The position numbers and the translations under genes were made by a program. From the NCBI GenBank assembly GCA_037318855.1, contig CP134874.1, forward strand, positions 2,418,598 through 2,482,597: a stretch of 64,000 nucleotides of DNA, written 5' to 3'. The notes below the pieces were generated by a model. The model searched no databases. It worked only from the letters and a program-made list of their open reading frames with translations, and was not told the origin of the DNA. The stretch comes from Candidatus Sedimenticola sp. (ex Thyasira tokunagai). GTDB lineage: Bacteria; Pseudomonadota; Gammaproteobacteria; Chromatiales; Chromatiaceae. Below are positions 28,369 through 36,866 of this stretch, piece after piece (within the stretch, counting starts at the first letter, position 1; each line of letters opens with the position of its first letter).

Positions 28369-29311
28369 CAATCTTATACTCAGCTGGAATCTCGATCCGG
28401 CGCGTGGCGGCAGGAGTCGCCAGCACTTTTCTGCGGATCGTCTTGTAGGTTTCTGGTACCTCCACCAAGCACATAATCTCACCCGTGGATTCATCAATAC
28501 GCTGTATCGGGCCGGCACCCTTCTTCCAGATGGTATGTGCCGGTTTATCGACCACCTGCTCCTCTTCCCACTTGTAGACTGCAGGCACCTCTTGCATGCG
28601 GAATGAAGCCTCTTTCACCATCACACGTTTCTCAACCATTCGGTACTTGGCTTCACTCACTGCAACCTTGCTAGAGGCTTCGCTCACCAATACTTGCTGT
28701 TCATCGGTCTCAAATCTGGCAGGTATGTAGTGCTCATGGAAACACATACCAGGGGTAGCCGCATCCATATCGATACCATGGTCCTTAGCTGCCTTCAACA
28801 GCTCATGGCTAGCAGGTGCAGCCCCCTTAGCAAGGGAGACGTTCCAGTTACGCGATGCCTCTTTCACCATAATAGTTTCGGTCTCAGTGCCATAAACAGC
28901 AGGCACTGTCTCAAGACGACTGGAAGCCTCTTTAACCAATAGGGTCTCCTCTGCCCAGCTATACTCGGCAGGTATAATCTCTACCCGCTCACTCTCCTCA
29001 CGCACCAACACATCCTTGGTTAAATCACGGTAGGCAGCTGGTACCCAAACACGTGCATAGCACTCACCGCTCTTCGCATTAGGAGGCAACAGATCACCCA
29101 TTGGCGCAGCCACAGGTGTGGCTGTTGCAGGAGCAGAGGCCTTCTGTTCAGAACTTTTGGCTAGGTTGTCACGCAGTTCCTGGTTCTCCTTCTCTTTGAC
29201 TCTCAGCTCGTTTTCCAGCTCTGTTAGCCTTGGTGAATTGGATGCACAGCCTGACAGGGCGATTACCGATATGCCGACAGCGGTGGCAATGGTGCTTTTT
29301 TTAAATTGCAT
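28364..29311 (-). CDS. N-terminal part of IS-split repeat lipoprotein
   Basis: Begins MQFKKSTIATAVGISVIALS with lipobox SGCAS, so it is an exported lipoprotein. Residues ~28-60 form a coiled coil, then a cysteine-containing AYRDLTKD block and repeats built on (V/I)PAEY or VPAVYxxE followed by MVKEAS. The natural frame is cut at residue 314 by the IS1595 element; the truncated frame gains a stop two codons into the IS. The remainder is at 26691-27283. A truncated lipoprotein lacking the peptidoglycan-binding domain could still be made. Confidence 0.85.
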   Translation of the reverse strand: MQFKKSTIATAVGISVIALSGCASNSPRLTELENELRVKEKENQELRDNLAKSSEQKASAPATATPVAAPMGDLLPPNAKSGECYARVWVPAAYRDLTKDVLVREESERVEIIPAEYSWAEETLLVKEASSRLETVPAVYGTETETIMVKEASRNWNVSLAKGAAPASHELLKAAKDHGIDMDAATPGMCFHEHYIPARFETDEQQVLVSEASSKVAVSEAKYRMVEKRVMVKEASFRMQEVPAVYKWEEEQVVDKPAHTIWKKGAGPIQRIDESTGEIMCLVEVPETYKTIRRKVLATPAATRRIEIPAEYKIA

Positions 29312-29465
29312 AGACCTTTCCTATATTGGAGTTATGAATTATGAACATCTCGGGTATTGAGCAATCCCCCCGCCATATGCGAGAAAACAAAAAAAGAATG
29401 TTGTCATTTATGATTATCTATATGTCAAATGGATGCCTACAGAATCCAGAGTTCCCGCTCCAGTT

Positions 29466-29507
29466 GCTGAATATCTGATGCTGAATATCTGATGCTGAAT
29501 ATCTGAC
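29466..29507. repeat. Tandem repeat, 3 x 14 bp
   Basis: Three consecutive copies of GCTGAATATCTGAT (the last ending in C). The period is not a multiple of three and no coding frame uses it. Confidence 0.85.
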
Positions 29508-29682
29508 ACACACTGTACGGCAGGTGGGTGGCCTGCTAGAAGGGGGGAGGTGGGGATGGATACAAATGTTTACACCTGTGGCTCCCAAACCGCGATTGGA
29601 GTGGGTACCGCGCTGCGAAAAATACGCCTGTGCTTCTGTTGCCGCCTACTACCCAGCTTCTGGCTGGCAAGAGTTGGTGGCA

Positions 29683-29976
29683 GGGGCCTCTGTGTAGAGG
29701 CATGGTTGATTTGTAGAATGTCCTACAGGTATTTATATACTACCAATCAAGATGTACCTCATATATTGAGCGGAGCCAATATATTTTGGTTGCATTATGA
29801 TCAAGCAAGTAGATCATTATAAGGCTTCAGTTAGCAGGGTTGTTACATCCATAACGCCTATGTGGGAGAAAAACACCGTTTAAGGGATTGCAGAATTATC
29901 TAAGTGGCCCGTGGATAAAAATCTTCGGTCACTAATGGGGAGTTTCATGAGTAAAATTTACTCTGACCCTAATTTC
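29683..29976. repeat. Direct repeat DR-A (~295 bp), copy 2
   Basis: Second copy of the repeat described at 26273-26570, same orientation. It ends in a short reading frame with a good ribosome site (GGGGAGTTTC-ATG) encoding MSKIYSDPNFHIAKSISN, which diverges from the corresponding frame of copy 1; I do not treat either as a gene. Confidence 0.8.
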
Positions 29977-30334
29977 CATATCGCCAAAAGCATTTCCAAC
30001 TGATAAGAAAACCTAAGCTATACAAGACGATACAAATTAAAAATCAAACAGCTGTGTATTGGACTAAATAGAGCGTACAATAGTGCGATTAGTCCTACCC
30101 TGTATCGAGCCTACTGGTCCACACGCCTCTATCCTCCTTATTGTGACCCTATTTGCTTGCAAGCGAATAGAGTAAATTCATCGCACCTACTGTTTGCGCT
30201 TCTCAATTTTAATGAGGGCCTCCAGCGTTTTAGCGTAACTCTGTGTCTATTGAGCAGCAAGATATTGCGCGCGAATTTTTTACAACGTGATTTAGGTGCA
30301 TCTTTGATTCGTAGTTATTACTTTTAGGATCATC
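29977..30334. other. Intergenic region upstream of the CDP-alcohol gene pair
   Basis: No gene is supported. It contains a 22-base near-perfect palindrome CTATTTGCTTGCAAGCGAAT+AG (30149-30170) and AT-rich sequence that presumably holds the promoter for the gene at 30335. Confidence 0.4.
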
Positions 30335-30988
30335 ATGCCCATAGGAAACGAAGAACCTCAAGAGTTACAACCCGCCATTATTTCCTATGTAAAAGATCTG
30401 CCTAATTTGTGTTCACTTGCCGGCTTGGCCTGCACAATATTAGCGATCTATTTCAGTATTCTTGGCGTTTACTACGCAGCAATGATTGGCATGATCTGGG
30501 CCGTTGCCTTTGACTGGGCAGATGGACTGGTTGCTCGAAGAATGAAGGGCCGCACAGGCAGCGACCGAATTTTTGGCGGCCAACTCGATCTGGTAATAGA
30601 TATTGTGAGCTATGGCGTCGCTCCGGCGATTCTTTTGCTTAGCTATGGGAAGTTCAACCCCATATTTTTGCCGGTCGCTTTCATAGTTCTCGCTGCCAGT
30701 GCGATACGGTTAAGTTACTTCAGCACATTCGGCTTGTCTGACAAGTCCAAATACACAGGACTGGCGCTGGATAACAACAACATCGCACTCGTTTTCATAT
30801 TCCTTTTTGAAAGTGTTTTTTCTAATGGAATATTCTTAGTGGTCCTATATGTCAGCGCCCTAGGACTTGCCGCCCTGAATGTATCTCAAATCAAAACACC
30901 CAAACTTTCTGGCAATCCCAGAAATGTTTATCTGCTTGCGTTATATACACTTGGAATGACGAGCATTTATGGCTGGAAACTTTTATAG
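30335..30988 (+). CDS. CDP-alcohol phosphatidyltransferase family membrane protein
   Basis: 217 aa with about six membrane helices. It carries the family signature D-x2-DG-x2-AR-x8-G-x3-D-x3-D (FDWADGLVARRMKGRTGSDR, then FGGQLDLVID), which binds the CDP-alcohol and Mg2+. The arrangement resembles phosphatidylserine synthase-type enzymes. The next gene encodes a nucleotidyltransferase that could supply a CDP-alcohol, so the two probably make a polar-headed lipid or phosphodiester. TAGGA precedes the ATG. Confidence 0.87.
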   Translation: MPIGNEEPQELQPAIISYVKDLPNLCSLAGLACTILAIYFSILGVYYAAMIGMIWAVAFDWADGLVARRMKGRTGSDRIFGGQLDLVIDIVSYGVAPAILLLSYGKFNPIFLPVAFIVLAASAIRLSYFSTFGLSDKSKYTGLALDNNNIALVFIFLFESVFSNGIFLVVLYVSALGLAALNVSQIKTPKLSGNPRNVYLLALYTLGMTSIYGWKLL

Positions 30989-31051
30989 AAGGCATCTGTG
31001 TCGGCAAAACATGGCACTGATAATTACTTTTTTCGAAGAGGTAAATAGCAC

Positions 31052-31495
31052 ATGATTGTATATACCGTAGGTACTTTTGATTTATTGCATGTGGGACACA
31101 TTGCTTTACTAGAATACTGCAAATCATTAGGGGATGTTCTGGCCGTTGGTGTTGCTTCAGATCGTGTTGTAAATTCTTACAAGCCCAATGTGCCTGTTAT
31201 TCCTCTTGATCAACGAATGGAAATGCTGAAATCATTGCGTTGCGTTGATATTGTGCGCTCCTACGATGAGCTTGAATATGTGTCTGGTTGCAAAGAATTG
31301 AATGCCGATATTTTCGTAATTGGCGAAGATTGGGGAAATAAACCCCACAATGTCGCAGTGGAGTCTTACCTTAAATCGGAAGGGAAGCAGATCAGACAAG
31401 TGCTTTATAATCCCCGCACTTCATCAACCAGGATAAAACAAAATGTCATGGCACAATCTTATAACGGAGATAATTTGAAGCTAGCGGTTGTGTAG
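31052..31495 (+). CDS. Cytidylyltransferase (glycerol-3-phosphate/ethanolamine-phosphate type)
   Basis: 147 aa with the nucleotidyltransferase motif GTFDLLHVGHIALLE (HxGH) and RTSSTRIK near the C-terminus, close to TagD/Pct-type enzymes that make CDP-glycerol or CDP-ethanolamine. The substrate cannot be read from sequence. GAGG precedes the ATG. It lies 63 bases after the CDP-alcohol transferase, with which it probably forms a two-step pathway. Confidence 0.87.
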   Translation: MIVYTVGTFDLLHVGHIALLEYCKSLGDVLAVGVASDRVVNSYKPNVPVIPLDQRMEMLKSLRCVDIVRSYDELEYVSGCKELNADIFVIGEDWGNKPHNVAVESYLKSEGKQIRQVLYNPRTSSTRIKQNVMAQSYNGDNLKLAVV

Positions 31496-31549
31496 TGGCT
31501 TGATTGTCGGAAGTTAAGTGTACTGTTGTCTCCATGATTCGTACGTGCA

Positions 31550-31940
31550 ATTAGCTTATTTATAGTACTGGGACCGCCTCAGCCGCGACGTGTGGTTGCG
31601 AAGTGAATGAGTTCCATATTCACTTGGATCTAAACCAATCACCCTGATTCAGGATCTGACGATACGCGTATATTGCCTGGCAGTAATGTATTTTGATGGG
31701 TCCTTTCTGCTGGGGAATACGTATTGCTACGTATCGTAGACCTGCTCTATATATCCACCTCTCAACAGCTTCCCTTGTCTGCTCCATGATCTCAAATTGA
31801 ACCGACTGGCCTGTCTTTTTCTGTAAGACCGTGGCTCGAGAGAGAACTTTGGCTCCGTGGGATATGTCCCGAACTCTAAGCATGACAATATCACAGCCCC
31901 TCAGCTTCTGGGTTAGAATCAGTGACCCCTGCCGTAAAGG
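31550..31940 (-). pseudogene. Tyrosine recombinase remnant fused to a tRNA-Val fragment
   Basis: The 31620-31883 frame (MLRVRDISHGAKVLSRATVL, then QKKTGQSVQFEI) is a conserved internal block of a phage-type integrase. After KGPIK the coding shifts frame (QYTRIV, then IRVIGLDPSEYGTHSLR), including the segment leading to the catalytic motif, then decays. The N-terminus is missing: the frame is cut at 31913, where plus-strand CTGGGTTAGAATCAGTGACC followed by CCTGCCG (31908-31934) matches the 3' part of the tRNA-Val gene at 47344 with two substitutions. Confidence 0.75.
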
Positions 31941-32110
31941 AGTAGCGGTTAATAGCTATAGGTGATTGAATTTAAAGGAAGATATTCTGGTAAGGTCTAT
32001 TTGTGTAAACAGATGTTGTAAACAGTGGCGCATAAAAACATGATTTCTTACAAACTACTGGGGGCCGGTCACTACATCGTTTCATGCTTTTTATTTTGAA
32101 GAACCCTCAA

Positions 32111-32512
32111 TTATAGATCGAGGGGGACAATCGAATTGTAGTGACCGAATGGATGGCTTTCACCTTTCAATCCATTTGCAGGAGACGTGGCAGGCTCCAG
32201 ATCGCCGCAGATAATCTGATCTACTCCAAACTCAAGTGCGGCTTCCAGGGTGCCGAATACCTGATCGAAATCTGTCTCATTCAAGTTGGGATGGGTAATG
32301 TAGAGGTGCCAACCAATTTTGGCAAAACTTACCTCGTCCTCCTCTTCTCCAGCGTCCTGTTTGCTCACGTAGCTGGCCACCACACCCCAGTCTTCGCTTT
32401 TGTATACTTGGTTAATGATGACGATTGGTGAGTCGAACTTCTCCAGACTGGTCTTGATCATAGCCTTCTCCGATTGAGATAACGGTCGAGATATTCTTAG
32501 GTTATCTGACAA
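32111..32512 (-). CDS. Hypothetical protein
   Basis: 133 aa, acidic, no signal peptide or membrane segment; SEKAMIKTSLEKFDSPIVII and GEEEDEVSFAKIGWHLYI are its clearest features. I do not recognise it. It is alone between an integrase remnant and the GNAT-like cassette, in probable accessory DNA. Confidence 0.5.
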   Translation of the reverse strand: MSDNLRISRPLSQSEKAMIKTSLEKFDSPIVIINQVYKSEDWGVVASYVSKQDAGEEEDEVSFAKIGWHLYITHPNLNETDFDQVFGTLEAALEFGVDQIICGDLEPATSPANGLKGESHPFGHYNSIVPLDL

Positions 32513-32743
32513 ATGTGACAGTTTGATTACATCAGTCGAAAATCAAACGAAGCAGGCATTAATAATCTGGCACTATCTGTCAGAGCAAGTCTCGACTACT
32601 ACTTTTTGTAGAAACCGTGATTTGTTCTGGCAGTCGGTGTCAGATTTATTTGCAGCCTGATTTTCTATATCTACCAGCAAACTTGGCTCTTGGCGATTAG
32701 GGGGGCCTTACCTGCTAAGCACGGACGTTTGAAATGAAGCAAT

Positions 32744-32775
32744 ATAGGGCCAGTTTCAATCGAAACTGGCCCTAT
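32744..32775. repeat. Palindrome flanking GNAT cassette, left copy
   Basis: Perfect 14-bp arms ATAGGGCCAGTTTC / GAAACTGGCCCTAT around AATC. A near-identical palindrome with the loop reversed (GATT) lies at 34535-34562. Each could be a terminator, but both have only weak T-runs. The GNAT-like gene and an inserted IS lie between them. Confidence 0.7.
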
Positions 32776-32878
32776 TGATCTTCACCGCTTAGGAATAGAT
32801 TGATCTTGTGGATTGAATTTCCTAAAATTTGAGTTACCTAATCAATCGAAGCTAGAGTCTCGACCGCCGAACAAAGGG

Positions 32879-33490
32879 ATGATTGTCATGACGATGACGT
32901 GGGTGGCACGGCCACCGGTGAAAAAAGAAACAGGACCCGGTGCAGTTGCCGCAATTACTACGCTGATCCAGAACATCCGCGATGTCCACAGGTCTCACAA
33001 AAGAGACTTGGACACGATCGGCGCGAGAGGAACTGAATCCTGGGAGAATGCGCAAGAGTACCGTGGTTTGAGTCCTCGCGTAATCTATGATGCGACGACC
33101 ATGAGCGATCTCTTTGGAGGGGCGAGGGAAAATAGAGAGTACTATATTTACCGAATCAACATGGTACCGGTAGCCGTGATGGAGCTTTTGGTGGTGAGCG
33201 ATCACGTGAAGATTAAAAATCTGCTTGCGCACCCGCTTGCCATGGGCGCGGGCGGCGCCATGGTCGAGGTTGCGATCAACGCCAAGGACTGGGGTTCCGA
33301 CAAGCCGGTCGTTAAACTAAGTGCGCTTCCTAGCGCGCAGCCCGCGTACAAAGGATTGGGCTTCGTCCTAATTAGCGGGATGGCTATGACGCTTGATCTG
33401 AACACTCCCCATCGGAAATGGAACTGCCTCGGCGGTTATTGGCAGTACACACCGTCAAGCGGAGACACTTCGTTTCTTGCCGATATATAA
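32879..33490 (+). CDS. GNAT-like acetyltransferase fold protein
   Basis: Start chosen at MIVMTMTWVARPP (32879); a longer frame opens at 32813. About 203 aa. The centre and end resemble a GNAT domain: RINMVPVAVMELL, then IKNLLAHPLAMGAGGAMVEV (the acetyl-CoA loop), KLSALPSAQPAYKGLGFV. GNAT enzymes transfer acetyl from acetyl-CoA; the substrate is unknown. Base composition is higher in GC than the flanks. An IS1595 copy is inserted so that the TAA stop lies in the target duplication, leaving the gene intact. Confidence 0.55.
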   Translation: MIVMTMTWVARPPVKKETGPGAVAAITTLIQNIRDVHRSHKRDLDTIGARGTESWENAQEYRGLSPRVIYDATTMSDLFGGARENREYYIYRINMVPVAVMELLVVSDHVKIKNLLAHPLAMGAGGAMVEVAINAKDWGSDKPVVKLSALPSAQPAYKGLGFVLISGMAMTLDLNTPHRKWNCLGGYWQYTPSSGDTSFLADI

Positions 33491-33493
33491 TTA

Positions 33494-34524
33494 CCTGATT
33501 ACCCATAAACCTCAGCCATTCTCAAGAAGCGATAAGGCATCGGTGGTGTACGCAACGCAACAAAGAGCAATCGCTCAATCATTTCTGGAAGATTGAAGCG
33601 ACGATTAAACCGATATTCGAATTCGGCAAGATAACGAGGTACATGTTTTTTTCGTATAGCATGAAAAGTTCCCCTGCAAAGAATTCTTGACGTTGCCAAG
33701 CATGGTGTTCACCCACTTGAAGGTGGAGCTCTGTGCGCTTTTTCGACCGCCACCAGTCACAATGGCCACATGATCGCAATCAGCATCAGTGACAGCTCTG
33801 AAGCAGCAGAGACCATCAGAGAATACAATGCTACCAGAAACCAGACTGGACTTGGCATATCGAGCAATTTCTGCACTCCGAAAACCACGCACACGACGCA
33901 GATGAATTTTCAAAGGCCTGCCGTCCTGCGTCGTCTCAACGGCGGCTACGAAAGGGATTTTGTTGCGGGAGCCTCGTCCACGCTTACCAGGCTTCTCACC
34001 GCCAATATAGGCATCATCCATTTCAATGCGGCCAGTCAGCTTTTTCTTACCCTGGCGTTCCATCATTACCTGCATCAGTTTGTGCTTGAGCTTCCACGCA
34101 GTGTTGTAGTTCACTCCAATCTCACGAGACAGTTGCAAGGCAGAGGTGCTCTTTTTACGCTGGGTCAGCAAATAGATGGCCAGAAACCATTTCTTCAAAG
34201 GCAACTTTGTGCCATGAAAAATGGTACCCGCAGTAAGCGATGTCTGATGATGACATTTATGGCACTGGTATATCTTGCGGCTTTTGAGTTCGCAGCACGT
34301 TGCGTTACCGCACTCTGGGCAAACATATCCACTTGGCCAGCGAAGTCGATGCAACGCTTGGCTGCATTGAGTATCGGTGCCATATTTTTCCAGAAATTCG
34401 TGCAAACCAAGCCCTTTTTGAAACTGGATAGTATTTTTTGGCATGATAGAAACCCTCGTATATTCAGAGGGTTCCATTATGCGGCCACCACAGGCTCAAT
34501 AGCTGAGCCTGGTGGGTAATCAGG
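33494..34524 (-). mobile_element. IS1595-family insertion sequence, copy 2
   Basis: Ends CCTGATTACCCA/TGGGTAATCAGG, flanked by an exact 8-bp duplication TATAATTA (33486-33493 and 34525-34532). 1031 bp, with the transposase on the minus strand. It sits just after the stop of the GNAT-like gene, between two palindromes. Confidence 0.93.
33499..34477 (-). pseudogene. IS1595-family transposase, frameshifted (copy 2)
   Basis: The frame is intact for about 265 codons, with the same zinc ribbon and DDE blocks as the other copies. It then shifts at GCAGGGGAAC, which has one more G than copy 3. The C-terminal ~57 residues (HAIRKKHVPRYLAEFEYRF onward) continue in another frame. Confidence 0.88.
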
Positions 34525-34534
34525 TATAATTAAT

Positions 34535-34562
34535 AGGGTCAGTTTCGATTGAAACTGGCCCT
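34535..34562. repeat. Palindrome flanking GNAT cassette, right copy
   Basis: Arms AGGGTCAGTTTC / GAAACTGGCCCT around GATT, one mismatch. Its left flank and central loop are the inverse of the 32744-32775 copy. It follows the GNAT-like gene and the IS, with TTGTTGTTCTT after it, so it may also end transcription. Confidence 0.65.
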
Positions 34563-34710
34563 TGTTGTTCTTGCCCGCAGAAAGATTTAATGCATGTGTT
34601 GCATCGATCGGTTGAGCCGACATCGCATAGCGGACTACCGAATCGGATACTCGCTATCAGTTCAAGTCTGAACTACTACGATTTAGGCGTGTCGAGTGCA
34701 CCATTACTAC

Positions 34711-34735
34711 AGCCCCGCTTCGGCGGGGTTTTTTG
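34711..34735 (+). terminator. Rho-independent terminator
   Basis: AGCCCCGC-TTCG-GCGGGGTTTTTTG: a 7-bp GC stem with a UUCG tetraloop and six Ts. No intact rightward gene ends immediately upstream, so it may terminate transcripts from the GNAT cassette. Confidence 0.9.
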
Positions 34736-34845
34736 TGGGCGATATATATCTGAATAGCTTCAATGGCATGGTAATCCTCCCGAGAAATAGTGGCGTTCGT
34801 AAGTAGAATTTTCCAATCAGATTTCTTTGGTGATGTAATTGAGAT

Positions 34846-34900
34846 CCCGCTATGGTTCGCCCTTGCGGATTTTTTGTGGACTCATGAAATGAGCCTCTCC
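34846..34900. repeat. Imperfect direct repeat, left copy
   Basis: CCCGCTATGGTTCGCCCTTG followed by CGG, a T-rich run, and CATGAAATGAGCCTCT. A matching copy is at 35457-35510. They bracket the GIY-YIG-like reading frame. Confidence 0.6.
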
Positions 34901-34924
34901 ATCGATTACTATTGCTCCTAATAA

Positions 34925-35365
34925 TCAACGTGTGGAGATGTCATAGGAAAGGATGCGCGTGGAGCTGAATGGGGGCAGTATCGCAAGGAGCGTCAGAAGT
35001 TTAAGTGGCGATCATCTGAGAAAAAGAAAACGAGGCCCTCTGTCTATTTATTATTTAAATACGTGGATGATTTGTCTGGGGTGGGAGAGGGTGGTTTTGT
35101 TATCAAGGTTGGGAAAACCTCCAGGAATGTTCTGAAGCGATCAGATGAGCAGAAGCCAAAGGGATACGTTCTCTTGAAATACTGGAGGATTGAGCTGGAG
35201 CATCTTGCTCAGTGTGAGAAGTTTTTGATTCGTGCATTTAGAGAACGGTATGGCGACCCTATAGAAGGAAGAGAAGCATTTAGCGTGGACGATATAGAGG
35301 CAGCTGTTGAAATGGCTCACCTTGAGTTAGGCGAATATGTCGTCTTCACAGCATCTGCTGAATAA
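34925..35365 (+). pseudogene. GIY-YIG/T5orf172-like nuclease-fold protein, start damaged
   Basis: The coding frame runs from just after a TAA at 34922 to the stop at 35363-35365 and reads GAEWGQYRKERQKFKWRSSE, VYLLFKYVDD, FVIKVGKTSRNV, CEKFLIRAFRERYGDP, EAFSVDD. The KVGKTSR block and late EAF/F residues fit a T5orf172 or GIY-YIG-like fold. There is no ATG, GTG or TTG in the first ~45 codons; the first is the GTG at 35063, inside the conserved part. The start may be lost by an indel near the ATG at 34938, in another frame. Confidence 0.5.
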
Positions 35366-35456
35366 CAACATTGAGGCCAGGAAGGTCTTCGGTCAATGGA
35401 AGGAAGCGCGGCAGCAGGCAGTGACTTAGGACTTCTCAGACACTGCTATTATCGGC

Positions 35457-35510
35457 CCCGCTATGGTTCGCCCTGGCGGGATTTTCTGGCTTATGAAACG
35501 AGTCTCTTTG
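35457..35510. repeat. Imperfect direct repeat, right copy
   Basis: CCCGCTATGGTTCGCCCTGG followed by CGGG, ATTTTCTGG and TTATGAAACGAGTCTCT. Same orientation as 34846-34900. The GC arms CCCGC/GCGGG could form a hairpin. Confidence 0.6.
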
Positions 35511-35667
35511 AATCTGGATAGTTTATGATAACTATCTGAATATAAAGTGAAATCTCTTTTTTTAGGCGCTGTTGTAGTTAGGGAGGTGCCTTTTTTGGAG
35601 AGCAAATGCTATTCTTTACAGAAGGAAGAGTAGGAATCTATTCATCAGGGATGTGCTGAGAACATTA

Positions 35668-36837
35668 ATGCCAAGAGTTAATCCACAAATATTAGAATGG
35701 GCTAGAGAGAGCGCAGAGATACCTCCTGATCTTGCGGCGAGAAAACTCGCATTCAAGGACAGTAAAAATGGTACTGCGTCTGAAAAACTTCTGTCCCTCG
35801 AGTCTGGTGAAAAAGAGCCTACCCAGCCTCAACTCGTCAAGATGGCTGCATTATATAAACGTCCTTTAATTACTTTTTATCTAGAACAGCCTCCGGTTGT
35901 TAGCGATAAAGGTGGTGACTTTAGAAGGCTTCCAGAAGGGTACTCCAGAGAGGAGAATGCAAGAGTAGATGCGCTTCTGCGTGATGTAAAGGCACGCCAG
36001 GAGATGGTTAAGGGATTGCTTGAAGATGAAGATGAAGCTGTTAGTTTAGATTTTGTTGGCTCTATGTCTATGCGGGATAGTGTCGATACTTTGGTGGTAT
36101 CTATTCGTGAAAAACTTGGTGTGTCTGTCGGCAATCTTCGTGAGTGCAGAAACCCGGACGATGCATTTAAGTACTTGCGCAGTAAGGCTGAAGGTCTTGG
36201 AATATTTGTTCTTCTGATAGGAGATCTTGGGAGTTTCCATAGCGCAATTAGCACTGAAGTTTTCCGTGGATTTGCTCTTGCTGATAATATGGCTCCCTTC
36301 ATTGTAATAAATGATAAGGACTCTAAAGCTGCGTGGTCCTTTACCTTAATGCATGAACTTGTACATCTCTGGCTTGGGGAGACAGGCGTCAGCAATGTAA
36401 GCTCTGAGGCAAGCGTTGAGAGGTTTTGCAATGACGTGGCTGGAGAATTCTTGTTGCCTAGAAGTGAAATTATGCATGTGCCTGTTAGTCAGGATATGCA
36501 GATCGCTCAACTGATCAGTGTAATTACTGATTTCTCTACCCAGACAAACCTCAGTAAGACACTTGTTGCATACAACCTCCTAAAGGCCAGGAAAATAAAT
36601 AGGGGTCAATACAATGCGCTGAGCAGTACTTTTCGCCGGTTTTGGAGAGAGGATAGACGTGCTTCTTCTGGTGAGTCTGGGACCCCCGATTACTTTGTTG
36701 TCAGGCGCCACCGCATGGGCCCTGCATTAATTAGTTTAGTGAGGCGAATGATACAGGATGGAGCTGTAACACCGACCAAAGCAGCAACGATATTAGGTGT
36801 GAATCCTCATGCCGTTGGGAAAGTTGTTGGCGTTTAA
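35668..36837 (+). CDS. XRE-family regulator with ImmA/IrrE metallopeptidase domain
   Basis: Start chosen at ATG 35668 (MPRVNPQILEWARESAEIPP), as usual for the family; the frame opens at a GTG at 35653. About 389 aa. An N-terminal XRE-type helix-turn-helix (residues ~1-60) is followed by a zinc metallopeptidase domain with HELVHLWLGE and a downstream GEFLLPRSE. In toxin-antitoxin and phage-type systems such proteins repress their operon and are linked to a toxin gene. The next gene is a DUF4411 PIN-like protein 29 bases away, so this is probably the antitoxin/regulator. Confidence 0.85.
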   Translation: MPRVNPQILEWARESAEIPPDLAARKLAFKDSKNGTASEKLLSLESGEKEPTQPQLVKMAALYKRPLITFYLEQPPVVSDKGGDFRRLPEGYSREENARVDALLRDVKARQEMVKGLLEDEDEAVSLDFVGSMSMRDSVDTLVVSIREKLGVSVGNLRECRNPDDAFKYLRSKAEGLGIFVLLIGDLGSFHSAISTEVFRGFALADNMAPFIVINDKDSKAAWSFTLMHELVHLWLGETGVSNVSSEASVERFCNDVAGEFLLPRSEIMHVPVSQDMQIAQLISVITDFSTQTNLSKTLVAYNLLKARKINRGQYNALSSTFRRFWREDRRASSGESGTPDYFVVRRHRMGPALISLVRRMIQDGAVTPTKAATILGVNPHAVGKVVGV

Positions 36838-36866
36838 GAGATCAATAAAGGAATGTAAGGGACTGC

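Noticed and set aside
29550..29822. 90-aa ORF overlapping direct repeat DR-A
   Set aside because: The matching region of the other copy changes without respecting codons, so the similarity is from the DNA repeat.
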